This document shows positions 15,268 to 22,995 of a stretch of DNA of 64,000 nt, in pieces. Position numbers and translations under genes: made by a program. Source of the stretch: Faecalimonas sp. (GTDB lineage: Bacteria; Bacillota; Clostridia; Lachnospirales; Lachnospiraceae); assembly GCA_020024645.1 (NCBI GenBank), contig JAHHTN010000001.1, forward strand, positions 46,022 to 110,021, written 5' to 3'. Below the pieces are notes generated by a model. That model ran no database searches and was not told the DNA's origin. It was given only the letters and a program-made list of their open reading frames with translations. Every line of letters starts with the position of its first letter. The stretch's first letter is position 1.

Positions 15268-16032
15268 CTATTGCATAGAACGGATAATTCCGTCTCTGTA
15301 TTCATTCGGTGTTACAAGCACCGGCATATTCCCCATTTCTATAATCGAACGTCCCCCCTCCATTCCTGAAGGCTCATTCCCAAATAAATGCGTGTCATAC
15401 ATTGCGCCTTGACCAGCAACCTGTTTTACGATTAAAACACGTTTTTTTCCTGGCCGTACAATATCATGATATTCATGCCGTTCTGTACATTCCTCACCTT
15501 TAAACTTTTTCATTTGTTCTCGGAACTCTTGCACAAATTCATCACATTTTTGATGTGCTTCCGTTACACCACACCTTTCCTGCCCCATTCCTGCTTTAAA
15601 AGTTACATTAAATGAAATGATGTAATCCTCTAGAGAAGGTGTGCCCGCTCTTCCTAAATATAATTTTTCTTCCAAATTTCCTTCTGAAGAGCCAAACTCT
15701 GCAGTCTGTTTTCCATTTACATCCACTCCCGTCAAAACCACATATACGCCTGTCAATGTATGGGTTATTCCTTCTCCCAATCTACCAAGCACTTTTGTTG
15801 AAATAGGAATAATATCCATTATACTATTTGTCCATCGATTATGTTCCCCGGGTTTCACAATCGCAACTTCTATCGTATCAATTCCAGATTTTTCCTCATC
15901 TATCCTTGTGAACCCCGACCTAACTTTCATTTTTCCTATAGAAGATACTCTGTTCTCATTTCCTTCCTCTACTGCTTTTATATGAAATGCTTTTATCACC
16001 AATCTCCTTAAGTCTTTCATTTTTTGCGCCAT
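15268..16032 (-). CDS. prdD: PrdD-like: PrdA N-terminal-type subunit
   Basis: From the ATG at 16032 the protein has 254 residues and matches the middle part of PrdA (45 kDa chain). Shared blocks are GLGEGITHTLTGVYVVLTGVDVNGKQ, EFGSSEG, RPGKKRVLIVKQVAGQGAMYD and the final PVLVTPNEYRDGI. It ends SMQ, exactly where PrdA reads HALT before its cleavage cysteine. It lacks the PrdA N-domain, which exists as a separate gene at 19034-19417. An AGAGGTGA site precedes the start. It lies beyond the terminator that ends the prdA-prdB transcript, so it needs readthrough or its own promoter. Confidence 0.85.
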   Translation of the reverse strand: MAQKMKDLRRLVIKAFHIKAVEEGNENRVSSIGKMKVRSGFTRIDEEKSGIDTIEVAIVKPGEHNRWTNSIMDIIPISTKVLGRLGEGITHTLTGVYVVLTGVDVNGKQTAEFGSSEGNLEEKLYLGRAGTPSLEDYIISFNVTFKAGMGQERCGVTEAHQKCDEFVQEFREQMKKFKGEECTERHEYHDIVRPGKKRVLIVKQVAGQGAMYDTHLFGNEPSGMEGGRSIIEMGNMPVLVTPNEYRDGIIRSMQ

Positions 16033-16083
16033 CCCATTCACCTCTTTTTCTTCTTATTATATATTATATCATAAATCACAAAA

Positions 16084-16120
16084 AAGTATCACCCGCAGCA
16101 TAACACTACAGGTGATACTT
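16084..16120 (-). terminator. Terminator after prdB
   Basis: Arms 16084-16093 and 16111-16120 form a 10-bp stem followed on the minus strand by a run of T's. It separates the prdC-prdA-prdB transcript from prdD-prdE. Confidence 0.8.
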
Positions 16121-16125
16121 TATAA

Positions 16126-16851
16126 TTAAACTTTAGCTACGTATTCAAATGGAAGTGGAACAATTTTTCCAGGTGTCTGGATTTCTACTAATTGTTCTAA
16201 TGTTGCCTTTACGATAGCAGTTTGCATTTCTTTGTTGTTTGGTTCTCCGGCATTAGCACCCATTGGAACTAATGGAGCAACCGCACGTGGTGTTCCAGAT
16301 TGACGTACAACTGGTGGAAGAGCTGCAATAATAATTGTTGGAATTCCAGCTTCTTCAATCGCTCTCTGCACCAATACTGCAGAGCGGTGGCAAGTACCTC
16401 AACCAGCAGTAAGAAGTACAGCATCTACCCCTTCTTCTTTAAACATCTGAGCAATAGCTGGACCAGTTTCATGTTTGAATTTTTCCTGGTTTCCACCACC
16501 ACCCATGAAACCTGCATGTACAGGTGCACAAGCTTTAATAAACCCTTCTTTTGCTAACTCATGAATTCTATCAATTGGGAACATACAGTTGATGTCTTTG
16601 TTAACATCACCGTTATCATATCCACCATGTGATACCATCAAATCTTCTGATTTCATTGTATCTGTAATTTTTCTCCATGTAAAGTCTCCAGCAAGGTTAA
16701 ATCTTTCATCATCTTTATGATGAACTCCAGCAGCTGTTGCAAGCGCTACTGTCATATCTTTGATTTCCTTTGTTACAGGAGTCCATACTGATGGAGGTGT
16801 AATCGGAACGAAAATTTCTGATTGTATTCCTTTAACTGTTGTTAAACTCAT
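16126..16851 (-). CDS. prdB: D-proline reductase selenoprotein PrdB (UGA = Sec151)
   Basis: Selenium-containing subunit of D-proline reductase, which reductively opens the proline ring to 5-aminovalerate. The gene is split by an in-frame TGA at 16401-16399. Reading it as selenocysteine gives one 241-residue protein, the size of the known 26 kDa subunit. Sec151 lies in LLTAG-U-GTCHRSA, with a cysteine three residues on. The sequence is continuous and family-like on both sides. A stem-loop suited to SelB lies 14 nt after the UGA. The ATG overlaps the stop of the preceding small gene by one base. tRNA-Sec, SelA, SelB and SelD are all encoded nearby, so readthrough is well supported. Confidence 0.97.
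16364..16401 (-). promoter_or_regulatory. Bacterial SECIS element of prdB
   Basis: Starting 14 nt after the UGA, arms 16378-16384 and 16364-16370 form a perfect 7-bp stem with a 7-nt loop that begins G-U. This fits bacterial SECIS rules, where SelB binds an apical loop close to the codon. The paired region lies within the PrdB coding sequence. Confidence 0.75.
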
Positions 16852-17138
16852 TATTCTGCCTCCTTATTGTTTGCATTTTTCAGACGTGCTTCTTCTTGTC
16901 TACGTTTATATACATCTAGGTTACTTATATATTTGTCATTGGCTTCTGGACCAAGTTGTTCAATAAAACTCATGTTCCATGCAACTTCTTGTCCTACTAC
17001 GAGTGGATAATCTGTAATCAACATTCTCATTGGAATTTTCAAATATCCTAATCTCCCTTTCAAGTCCACAGCAACACAGCCATCGTGAACTTCCACGATT
17101 ACACCTTCCATTCTGATTAATTTATCGCCATATTTCAT
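16851..17138 (-). CDS. Small conserved proline-reductase-associated protein
   Basis: A 95-residue protein between prdA and prdB. I recognise it only as the small companion often found in this place in prd clusters (CBO2463/CBO2479-type domain). Its first 60 residues look beta-rich and barrel-like (GVIVEVHDGCVAVDLKGRLGYLK), and the tail is a charged helix (NLDVYKRRQEEARLKNAN). No signal peptide, membrane span or catalytic motif is visible. The ATG at 17138 is chosen over a GTG three codons upstream because a GGTGAT site precedes it. Its stop overlaps the prdB ATG (TAATG), pointing to tight co-expression with the selenoprotein. Confidence 0.75.
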   Translation of the reverse strand: MKYGDKLIRMEGVIVEVHDGCVAVDLKGRLGYLKIPMRMLITDYPLVVGQEVAWNMSFIEQLGPEANDKYISNLDVYKRRQEEARLKNANNKEAE

Positions 17139-17153
17139 ATCAATCACCCGAAT

Positions 17154-18965
17154 TTAGTTGTATTTTTTTCTTCTCTTTTCGCTCATTGGTAATGATTGCT
17201 CGTTTTTAACAAGTTCTATCGGTTTACCTGTTACGTTAGAGATTAATTCAACGTTAGTTGCTTTTACATTTGGATTCCATTTCTTTTCTGGTTTTTTCAC
17301 TTCTTCACCAGCCATTGCTGTTTTAAGCATTGCAAGAGCACGAATTGCATCTTCATGACAAAGAGTATTGCAAGCAAGAACCTCGTTTTCGATACCTGCT
17401 TCAGATTTATTATTATCAATCATATTTGTCATGTATTTGTTACCAACTACCAAAGCACCTTGAACAGCACAGAAAGATAACCCTACAACTGGAACACCTC
17501 TCATACCAATTTGTTCATGATGACTTGCAAAGTCGATGTGGTTGTTACCAAAACCTTCTGTTGTGATAAATGCACCATCTACATCAAGCGCTTCTACCAT
17601 CATACCTACACGTTTAGATACATAGAACTTTTCAGCATTAATCTGTGGACTTCCTACGAAAATAACTCCACATAAGTCAATTTCTTCATCATGAAGTGCT
17701 TCAAGTACTAATGGTTCTCTCCAGTAATGTCTTGACATTTCTTTTGATGCAGGTCCAATACAAGTAAGTGCATGGATACATCCATCTAACACTTCAAGTG
17801 GAGATACCATTACAGGTACATTTCCTAAATCTACGTTTGGTTTCGCACCAAGTACACCTACAGGTTCTACAGGAAGAATCAAGTTATCGTGCATAGCACC
17901 TTGTCCCATGATTTCTTTTACAATAACAACTTTTTTCTTTCCAGGTCTTCTGTACTGATTAAACTCTTCTGTTTCCACTACTAAAGATTCATCTAATTTC
18001 TTTAATGCTGTTCTGATTTCCTGTGTAATCATGTCTGTTGCTGTATGAGCAGCTAAAGGACCCGGTCTCTCCATGTTTGTTCCTTCTTTAATAACTACTT
18101 CTGTTTTAATGAAGATTTCACCTTCTTCTGGTGCTCCTGGACGTCCCCACATAATATTTTCATCTAAATATCCTTCAGATGAGCCGAATTCACCAATCTG
18201 AACCCCATTAGCATCTGTACCTGTTACCATCATAACAACGCCATCAAGAACTCTTGTTGCTCCCGAACCAATTTCATCGTCTCCATCTTTTGTAGCGATT
18301 GGCTGAACATCCATAATTGTTTCTGAATATGTGTGATATTCTGCTGGTGTAATAACATCAATTTTTAAACTATTTACTAGTTCTTGAGATGCTACTGCCT
18401 CTTCTTCAATTCCTTCTCTGATGTAAAGAGTTGTTCCTTCAATTTTTGTTTCAGGTCCTCTCTTTACTTCTGTAATTTTGAAGTGCTTTCTTGTTAAGCT
18501 TCTGATTAATTTTGGCTCTTGTTCTTTAACTTCAGCTCCCGCCGGAATTTCTACTGCTTTTGCTGTACCTGTACCTACATTCATAGGTAATTCAATCTGA
18601 ATATCTTTTCCTTCACCAATGTGAATTTTCAACACTCCACCATTTGCTTTTGCTGCCACTGGTGCTACTTTTGCCGCCACTTCTGCTGGCGCTTCATTCA
18701 TTTCTTCAGCAACTGTCTGAATCGCATCAATTACATCACGTGTAATCGGTGTAAGTGAGTCGCAAGTTTTTGTTAATTTCGCACCTAAGATCTCTTCAAT
18801 TGTTAATACCCCATCTAAGTTTAATAAACCTGAGTCTACCAAATCATCAAAAATCGCTGGGTCCTCTAAGTTCTCTGGTCCAATTATAATGCCTTCTTCT
18901 GCTCTGCAACACAATACTGCAGGATCTTTTGCATGTTCTTTCGCTGTTTCAGCTGTAATTGACAT
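17154..18965 (-). CDS. prdA: D-proline reductase proprotein PrdA
   Basis: Proprotein of D-proline reductase. In Clostridium sticklandii it self-cleaves to 45 and 23 kDa chains, and the cysteine at the cut becomes a pyruvoyl group that binds proline. From the ATG at 18965 (AAGGAGG upstream) it has 603 residues. Residues 1-80 form an N-domain (PAVLCCRAEEGIIIGP, LTIEEILGAKL). A Pro/Ala-rich linker follows near 90-110, then the main chain (EFGSSEGYLDENIMWGRPG). The cleavage site is LT-Cys402-IGPAS, with the Cys codon at 17762-17760. It is close to the usual length of about 630. It pairs with PrdB and is fed electrons probably by PrdC. Confidence 0.96.
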   Translation of the reverse strand: MSITAETAKEHAKDPAVLCCRAEEGIIIGPENLEDPAIFDDLVDSGLLNLDGVLTIEEILGAKLTKTCDSLTPITRDVIDAIQTVAEEMNEAPAEVAAKVAPVAAKANGGVLKIHIGEGKDIQIELPMNVGTGTAKAVEIPAGAEVKEQEPKLIRSLTRKHFKITEVKRGPETKIEGTTLYIREGIEEEAVASQELVNSLKIDVITPAEYHTYSETIMDVQPIATKDGDDEIGSGATRVLDGVVMMVTGTDANGVQIGEFGSSEGYLDENIMWGRPGAPEEGEIFIKTEVVIKEGTNMERPGPLAAHTATDMITQEIRTALKKLDESLVVETEEFNQYRRPGKKKVVIVKEIMGQGAMHDNLILPVEPVGVLGAKPNVDLGNVPVMVSPLEVLDGCIHALTCIGPASKEMSRHYWREPLVLEALHDEEIDLCGVIFVGSPQINAEKFYVSKRVGMMVEALDVDGAFITTEGFGNNHIDFASHHEQIGMRGVPVVGLSFCAVQGALVVGNKYMTNMIDNNKSEAGIENEVLACNTLCHEDAIRALAMLKTAMAGEEVKKPEKKWNPNVKATNVELISNVTGKPIELVKNEQSLPMSEKRRKKYN

Positions 18966-19033
18966 ATCTTTTCCTCCTTGTTTAATCAAGTTTCATCATT
19001 TATATATTCTAATCACTTTCGTGATTGTAATAC

Positions 19034-19417
19034 CTATAGTGGAAGTTCAAGATAAATATCTTTTCCTTCTTTAATGGAAATAATAATTGTATTTCCATCT
19101 TGTTCTGTTGTCTCAGTTTGTACTTCCTGTATTTTTTCTTCAACTGGTTCTTCTTTCTTAGTAAGTTTCACCACTCCGCCTACTATATCTTCTGTAACAG
19201 GTGTAAATGCATCACAGTCCTTTGCCACCTTCACTCCAATAACTTGTCCAATTGTCAAAGTCTTATCCAAAGTAAATAAATTAGAACTTACCATATCATC
19301 TAAAAACATTGGATGTTCCAAATGTTCTACTGCTATTTCCGTTCCCGCTGTTATTTTGATTGCAAAAACTGCTGGTCTGTCTGCGTATTCTTTTATATTT
19401 TCATTTGTGATTAACAT
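19034..19417 (-). CDS. Free-standing copy of the PrdA N-terminal domain
   Basis: The 127-residue protein is a clear relative of the first 190 residues of PrdA. Paired blocks are EYADRPAVFAIKITAGTEI with EHAKDPAVLCCRAEEGIII, FTLDKTLTIGQVIGVKVAKDCDAFTPV with LNLDGVLTIEEILGAKLTKTCDSLTPI, and the ending IKEGKDIYLELPL with IGEGKDIQIELPM. It stops where PrdA continues into the main chain. It lies between prdC and prdA in the same operon. I know no named function. Gene duplication followed by loss of the catalytic part, giving a partner or adaptor that docks PrdA, PrdC or PrdD, is inferred. Confidence 0.8.
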   Translation of the reverse strand: MLITNENIKEYADRPAVFAIKITAGTEIAVEHLEHPMFLDDMVSSNLFTLDKTLTIGQVIGVKVAKDCDAFTPVTEDIVGGVVKLTKKEEPVEEKIQEVQTETTEQDGNTIIISIKEGKDIYLELPL

Positions 19418-19435
19418 ATCTAGTTCCCCCTCTCC

Positions 19436-20752
19436 TTAAATATCCTGCTCTACTTGTTTAGAAACAGTCAAATATCTATATAATGGGTGACCGATTGTTC
19501 TCATCACATGATCTGTTTGATGAAGTACTTTTAAGTTCATTTTTGGTGCTGAACCCATAACCGTATTTGAACAATCTGAACAATTACCAATAATAATATA
19601 TTCACATTTATCCTTTTTAAACTGCATACTATTTTTAACCTGTCCAGGACAATTACCAGGTCTTTCACATTTCAATGCACCACTCTTCATCTCTTGAGCT
19701 TGCTTACATCTTGCTATTGAAACAACTTTTGTGTTCATTTTTTCAGCGAGATCACGCATACGCGCTTCGTCCCCACCACAAGCACAGACTAAGACACCCA
19801 TCGTTGCACCATGTAAGTCTGGGAATTCTATTGTCACAATAATTCCACCTGTTGTTTTTGTAATAGGTGCTTCTAATGTTGTTGCTTTTCCAGTAAAAGG
19901 ACCACCCATAATGATTTCGCCATATTCTCCATCAATTCCACCAGCTCTTTCAATCAACTCTTCCACACTAGTTCCAACTGGAACATCTTTAAATACATGT
20001 GGTGTATTACCACCATTCAACTTACCAATTACTGTTAAGTTTTTGCTGAAGCAAGGTTTTCTTTCTTCAATCGCCTCTGTAATTCTTGCTAAAGTCTCTA
20101 CATTAATTACAATTGATTTCGCTACAGAAGGAAGTTCTTCTGGTTTTAATTCAATGCCAAGACATTCTCTTACGACCGCTCTTTCTTCTCCCATCGGATA
20201 AATGTCTGGAAGTAAATGAATAGAAATCGCTTCTTCATCTTTTAATGTTTCTTTTAATATCTTAACTGCTTTTTCATTTTTCTTCTTAATAGCAAAAATT
20301 GCTTTTGCCGCATTAGAAATCTCCATTGTATATTTCACACCACGAACAACTTTGTCACATTCTTCTTCAATTTGTTGAATATTATGGCGTAGTCCCGGTT
20401 CACATTCTGCAGCATTGATAAGAATATATCCACCTTGTAAATCTGTTCCAATCTTTACACCTGTCGGGAATCCTGCCCCTCCCATACCAACGATACCAGC
20501 AGCCTTAATCATTTCAAGTTTGCTACCTTCTTCAATCTTCTCAAATTCTTCACTTTGCACTTCATCTGGCTTAATAACAATTCTGTCCTCTAAAACATCT
20601 TCGACTTCACCATAAACACTTGAAAAGATATTTGCTCCAAGCCCTGTAGGTGTTGCAATTAATGTTCCTTTTTTGACTTTATCACCACTTTTTACAATGG
20701 CCTGACAAGGTGCACCTACGTGTTGTCTCAATAGAATCTGCACATTTTTCAT
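19436..20752 (-). CDS. prdC: PrdC, RnfC-like electron carrier of proline reductase
   Basis: Proposed electron-transfer protein that links reduced cofactors or the Rnf complex to D-proline reductase. The 438-residue protein begins MKNVQILLRQHVGAPCQAIV and has the RnfC/NuoF-like region GIVGMGGAGFPTGVKI followed by NAAECEPGLRHN, a SLBB-like domain (VGTSVEELIERAGG) and Cys-rich C-terminal parts (VCACGGD, RCKQ, CERPGNC, GNCSDCSN) for redox centres. No in-frame TGA is present, so this copy is not a selenoprotein. Readings that start further upstream would run into tRNA-Sec, so the ATG at 20752 (AAGGAGAA upstream) is correct. Confidence 0.92.
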   Translation of the reverse strand: MKNVQILLRQHVGAPCQAIVKSGDKVKKGTLIATPTGLGANIFSSVYGEVEDVLEDRIVIKPDEVQSEEFEKIEEGSKLEMIKAAGIVGMGGAGFPTGVKIGTDLQGGYILINAAECEPGLRHNIQQIEEECDKVVRGVKYTMEISNAAKAIFAIKKKNEKAVKILKETLKDEEAISIHLLPDIYPMGEERAVVRECLGIELKPEELPSVAKSIVINVETLARITEAIEERKPCFSKNLTVIGKLNGGNTPHVFKDVPVGTSVEELIERAGGIDGEYGEIIMGGPFTGKATTLEAPITKTTGGIIVTIEFPDLHGATMGVLVCACGGDEARMRDLAEKMNTKVVSIARCKQAQEMKSGALKCERPGNCPGQVKNSMQFKKDKCEYIIIGNCSDCSNTVMGSAPKMNLKVLHQTDHVMRTIGHPLYRYLTVSKQVEQDI

Positions 20753-20783
20753 TACCCATTCTCCTTTTACCTTTATAAAAATT

Positions 20784-20806
20784 TTACAGAACATAATGTT
20801 CTGTAA
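20784..20806. repeat. 23-bp perfect palindrome between tRNA-Sec and prdC
   Basis: The arms 20784-20794 and 20796-20806 are exact inverse complements of 11 bp around one central base (core AGAACAT-A-ATGTTCT). On the minus strand AAAATTTTT follows, so it may act as a hairpin attenuator or terminator after the tRNA. Its perfect dyad also suits a dimeric repressor or activator of prdC. It resembles, but does not match, the LexA box spacing. Confidence 0.7.
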
Positions 20807-20872
20807 TCTGTTATCTTCTATGATGTTGTATTCACTTTCAATACTTCGTATTATTTTTAACATTCTTTCTTT

Positions 20873-20970
20873 TGGCGAAGGCATGTGGGAATCGAACCCA
20901 CCCAGGACGCTCTTAACGCCCAACACTAGTTTTGAAGACTAGGAGGCACACCAGTTACCCATCTACCCTC
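20873..20970 (-). tRNA. selC: Selenocysteine tRNA (anticodon UCA)
   Basis: The 98-nt gene folds as tRNA-Sec. An acceptor stem starts GAGGGUA and pairs with UGCCUUC. The anticodon arm CUAGU/ACUAG has loop CUUCAAA (anticodon UCA, read against UGA). A long variable arm GGGCG/CGUCC and a T-arm GUGGG/CCCAC around UUCGAUU follow. The discriminator G and CCA are encoded (to 20873). The eighth acceptor pair is a mismatch (G-A). It lies 120 nt upstream of prdC on the same strand, so it is probably co-transcribed with the proline reductase operon, directly linking tRNA-Sec supply to a major selenoprotein. Confidence 0.95.
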
Positions 20971-20988
20971 ACATCATTTTATATTTTT

Positions 20989-21017
20989 AGACTACCATAA
21001 TTCGACCTATATTTCAA
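20989..21017 (-). promoter_or_regulatory. Candidate promoter for selC and the prd operon
   Basis: TTGAAA (21017-21012) and TAGTCT (20994-20989) are 17 nt apart on the minus strand, placing the start about 12 nt before the mature tRNA-Sec. The -10 is weak. No -24/-12 sigma-54 element was recognised, though prd operons in C. difficile depend on the sigma-54 activator PrdR. Confidence 0.4.
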
Positions 21018-21061
21018 GTTATTTTTTGCTTTTTTAATATTTTTACTCTAACAAATAACCG

Positions 21062-21090
21062 TTGACTTTTAAAGGGTTTTCACGCATAAT
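21062..21090 (+). promoter_or_regulatory. Candidate promoter for prdF
   Basis: TTGACT (21062-21067) and CATAAT (21085-21090) are separated by 17 nt, giving a start near 21097 and a leader of about 205 nt before prdF. It is divergent from the selC promoter, so one regulator site could control both. Confidence 0.5.
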
Positions 21091-21302
21091 GTCCTTATAG
21101 AATTGAACTCAATACTAGAATACGGACTAGAACGCGGTCTATTTGTTATTTTTTTATCGTTTTCACTCGTGTTTTTTGTTTTTTTCCATAATATTTCTTA
21201 TTGGAAAGTTATCAATTCTTTTCATAGAATACAGTTATCGTATTCCATATATAGTTTTTTCTATAATTAATTTATATTATGCATTTATAAGGAGGAACGG
21301 AT
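21091..21302 (+). other. Long leader of prdF with a GAATAC inverted repeat
   Basis: The selC-prdF gap is over 300 nt, and apart from the two promoters no gene is visible. Near its end is a perfect 6-bp inverted repeat of GAATAC around a 7-nt centre (about 21227-21245). Another GAATAC occurs near 21118. The repeat may be an operator or leader hairpin. The prdF ribosome binding site AAGGAGG is at the downstream end. Confidence 0.4.
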
Positions 21303-22334
21303 ATGTCATTAAATCCAACACTTAACAAAGAGCGATTTGAAGCTGCCTTTACTGTAGTTGATTCACATACAGTAGGCGAATTTACACGAATTGTATTATC
21401 AGGTTTTCCTGAATTAGAAGGAAACACTATGATGGAGCGCAAAAATTTTCTTGTAGAGCACTGCGATGATTACAGAACAGCATTGATGCTTGAACCAAGA
21501 GGACACCACGATATGTTTGGAGCTATTTTAACCGAACCTATTAGTGAAGAAGCTGACCTCGGTGTTATTTTCATGGACACAGGCGGATACTTAAATATGT
21601 GTGGACACGGAACAATCGGTTCTGCAACTGTTGCCGTTGAAACAGGTCTTGTTCCTGTAACCGAGCCATACACAGAAGTAGTATTGGAAGCTCCGGCTGG
21701 AATCATCCGCACAAAAGTAAAAGTTGAGAACGGAAAAGCAGTAGAAGTTACTTTAACGAATGTACCTGCTTTTTTATATAAAGATAATCTTTCTGTAGAA
21801 ATTGATGGTGTCACAATCCCTTATTGTATTTCTTTTGGCGGAAGTTTCTTTGCATTAGTAGATGCTGCTAAATTAGGATATAATATTGGACCTTCTGCAG
21901 TACCTGCTCTTCAAACATTGGGAATGAAGATGCTTGAAAAGATTAATAAAGAAATCTCTATTCAACATCCTACACTCGATATCACTACAGTCGATCTCGT
22001 AGAATTTTACGGTCCAACACCAAATCCTGAAAAGGCAGATATGAGAAATGTTGTTATATTCGGAGAAGCCCAAGCTGACCGCTCTCCTTGCGGAACTGGT
22101 ACAAGTGCTAAACTTGCAACGCTTTATGCTTGGAATGAAATCAAAATCGGAGAAGAATTCCGTTACGAATCTTTCACAGGTTCTGTATTTAAGGGTGTAA
22201 TTAAGGACGAAACATCTGTAGGTGAGTTCAAAGCAGTTATTCCACAAATTACCGGAAGCGCATATATTACTGGTATAGGAACCTATGTAATTGATCCAAC
22301 AGACCCATTAAAATATGGTTTTTCAATCGGTTAA
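21303..22334 (+). CDS. prdF: Proline racemase
   Basis: Converts L-proline to D-proline, the substrate of D-proline reductase. It is a cofactor-independent enzyme using two cysteines. In the 343-residue protein Cys100 lies in MCGHGTIG and Cys263 in SPCGTGTSA, the two general acid/base residues of the family. DSHTVGEF near the N-terminus and the long mid-region match known racemases. It runs opposite to the prd operon across a shared divergent promoter region and is followed 14 nt later by a TetR-type regulator. Confidence 0.95.
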   Translation: MSLNPTLNKERFEAAFTVVDSHTVGEFTRIVLSGFPELEGNTMMERKNFLVEHCDDYRTALMLEPRGHHDMFGAILTEPISEEADLGVIFMDTGGYLNMCGHGTIGSATVAVETGLVPVTEPYTEVVLEAPAGIIRTKVKVENGKAVEVTLTNVPAFLYKDNLSVEIDGVTIPYCISFGGSFFALVDAAKLGYNIGPSAVPALQTLGMKMLEKINKEISIQHPTLDITTVDLVEFYGPTPNPEKADMRNVVIFGEAQADRSPCGTGTSAKLATLYAWNEIKIGEEFRYESFTGSVFKGVIKDETSVGEFKAVIPQITGSAYITGIGTYVIDPTDPLKYGFSIG

Positions 22335-22348
22335 GGAGGTTTAGGCAA

Positions 22349-22936
22349 GTGCCACGCAAACGCCAATCTCCAAAAAGCAGAATAGTTAAAGCAGCATGGA
22401 ATCTTTTTTACAAAAATGGTTATGAAGAAACTACCATAAATGATATTATTACTGCTTCTAAAACATCAAAAGGAACATTTTATCACTATTTTAAAGGGAA
22501 AGATGCTCTTTTAAGTTCTCTTTCTTACCTTCTTGATGACAAATACGAAGAACTAACAGCAATAATCAATCCAAACTTATCGGCGTATGATAAACTGCTT
22601 TTTTTAAATCATGAATTATTTTATATGATCGAAACAAGTATCGATGTGAATTTGCTTGCTTATTTATATTCTTCCCAGTTGGTCACAAAAGATACAAAAT
22701 CTTTGCTAGATAAAAAACGCTATTATTTCACATGGATTACCGAAATCATTGAAGATGCATTGAACAAAAGTGAATTTCACCCCTCAAACAGTGTATCTGA
22801 TTTAGTAAAACTTTATACAATGTATGAACGATCTCTTCTTTACGATTGGGCTCTTTGCAAAGGAAAATATTCACTTACAGAGTATAGTGATCGACTTCTC
22901 CCTCATGTTTTAGACAGATTCAAAGAAGAGATATAA
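22349..22936 (+). CDS. TetR-family regulator co-transcribed with prdF
   Basis: The 195-residue protein starts at GTG, 8 nt after an AAGGAGG site. Residues 8-58 form the TetR DNA-binding domain (RIVKAAWNLFYKNGYEETTINDI, TSKGTFYHYFKGKDALL). The remaining helices are variable and presumably bind an inducer. Since it forms a two-gene unit with proline racemase and ends at a terminator, it probably responds to an amino acid or fermentation signal and may act on the prdF/selC-prdC divergent region. The ligand is unknown. Confidence 0.85.
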   Translation: MPRKRQSPKSRIVKAAWNLFYKNGYEETTINDIITASKTSKGTFYHYFKGKDALLSSLSYLLDDKYEELTAIINPNLSAYDKLLFLNHELFYMIETSIDVNLLAYLYSSQLVTKDTKSLLDKKRYYFTWITEIIEDALNKSEFHPSNSVSDLVKLYTMYERSLLYDWALCKGKYSLTEYSDRLLPHVLDRFKEEI

Positions 22937-22942
22937 AAAGCA

Positions 22943-22986
22943 CCCCATAAGTAGACACGATAAACGTACCATGCCTACTTATGGGG
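22943..22986. terminator. Bidirectional terminator between the TetR and MATE genes
   Basis: Perfect 12-bp arms 22943-22954 and 22975-22986 enclose a 20-nt loop. A T-run follows on the minus strand and a shorter T-rich stretch on the plus strand. It ends both convergent genes. Confidence 0.8.
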
Positions 22987-22995
22987 TATTTCTAA

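Noticed and set aside
16399..16401. In-frame TGA in prdB (and likewise in grdB, grdA and selD) as nonsense mutations
   Set aside because: All four sit at known selenocysteine positions, reading frames continue with family sequence, hairpins follow three of them, and tRNA-Sec, SelA, SelB and SelD are present.
20784..20806. LexA (SOS) box at the palindrome before prdC
   Set aside because: Gram-positive LexA sites have GAAC-N4-GTTC. Here the spacing is five, and no SOS gene is next to it.
20753..20926. N-terminal extension of PrdC of about 58 residues
   Set aside because: It would start inside the tRNA-Sec gene and has no family likeness. The ATG at 20752 has a proper ribosome binding site.
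20971..21100. Sigma-54 promoter (GG-N10-GC) upstream of the prd operon
   Set aside because: I looked for it because PrdR-dependent operons use sigma-54, but saw no matching pair. prdR is not in the window either.
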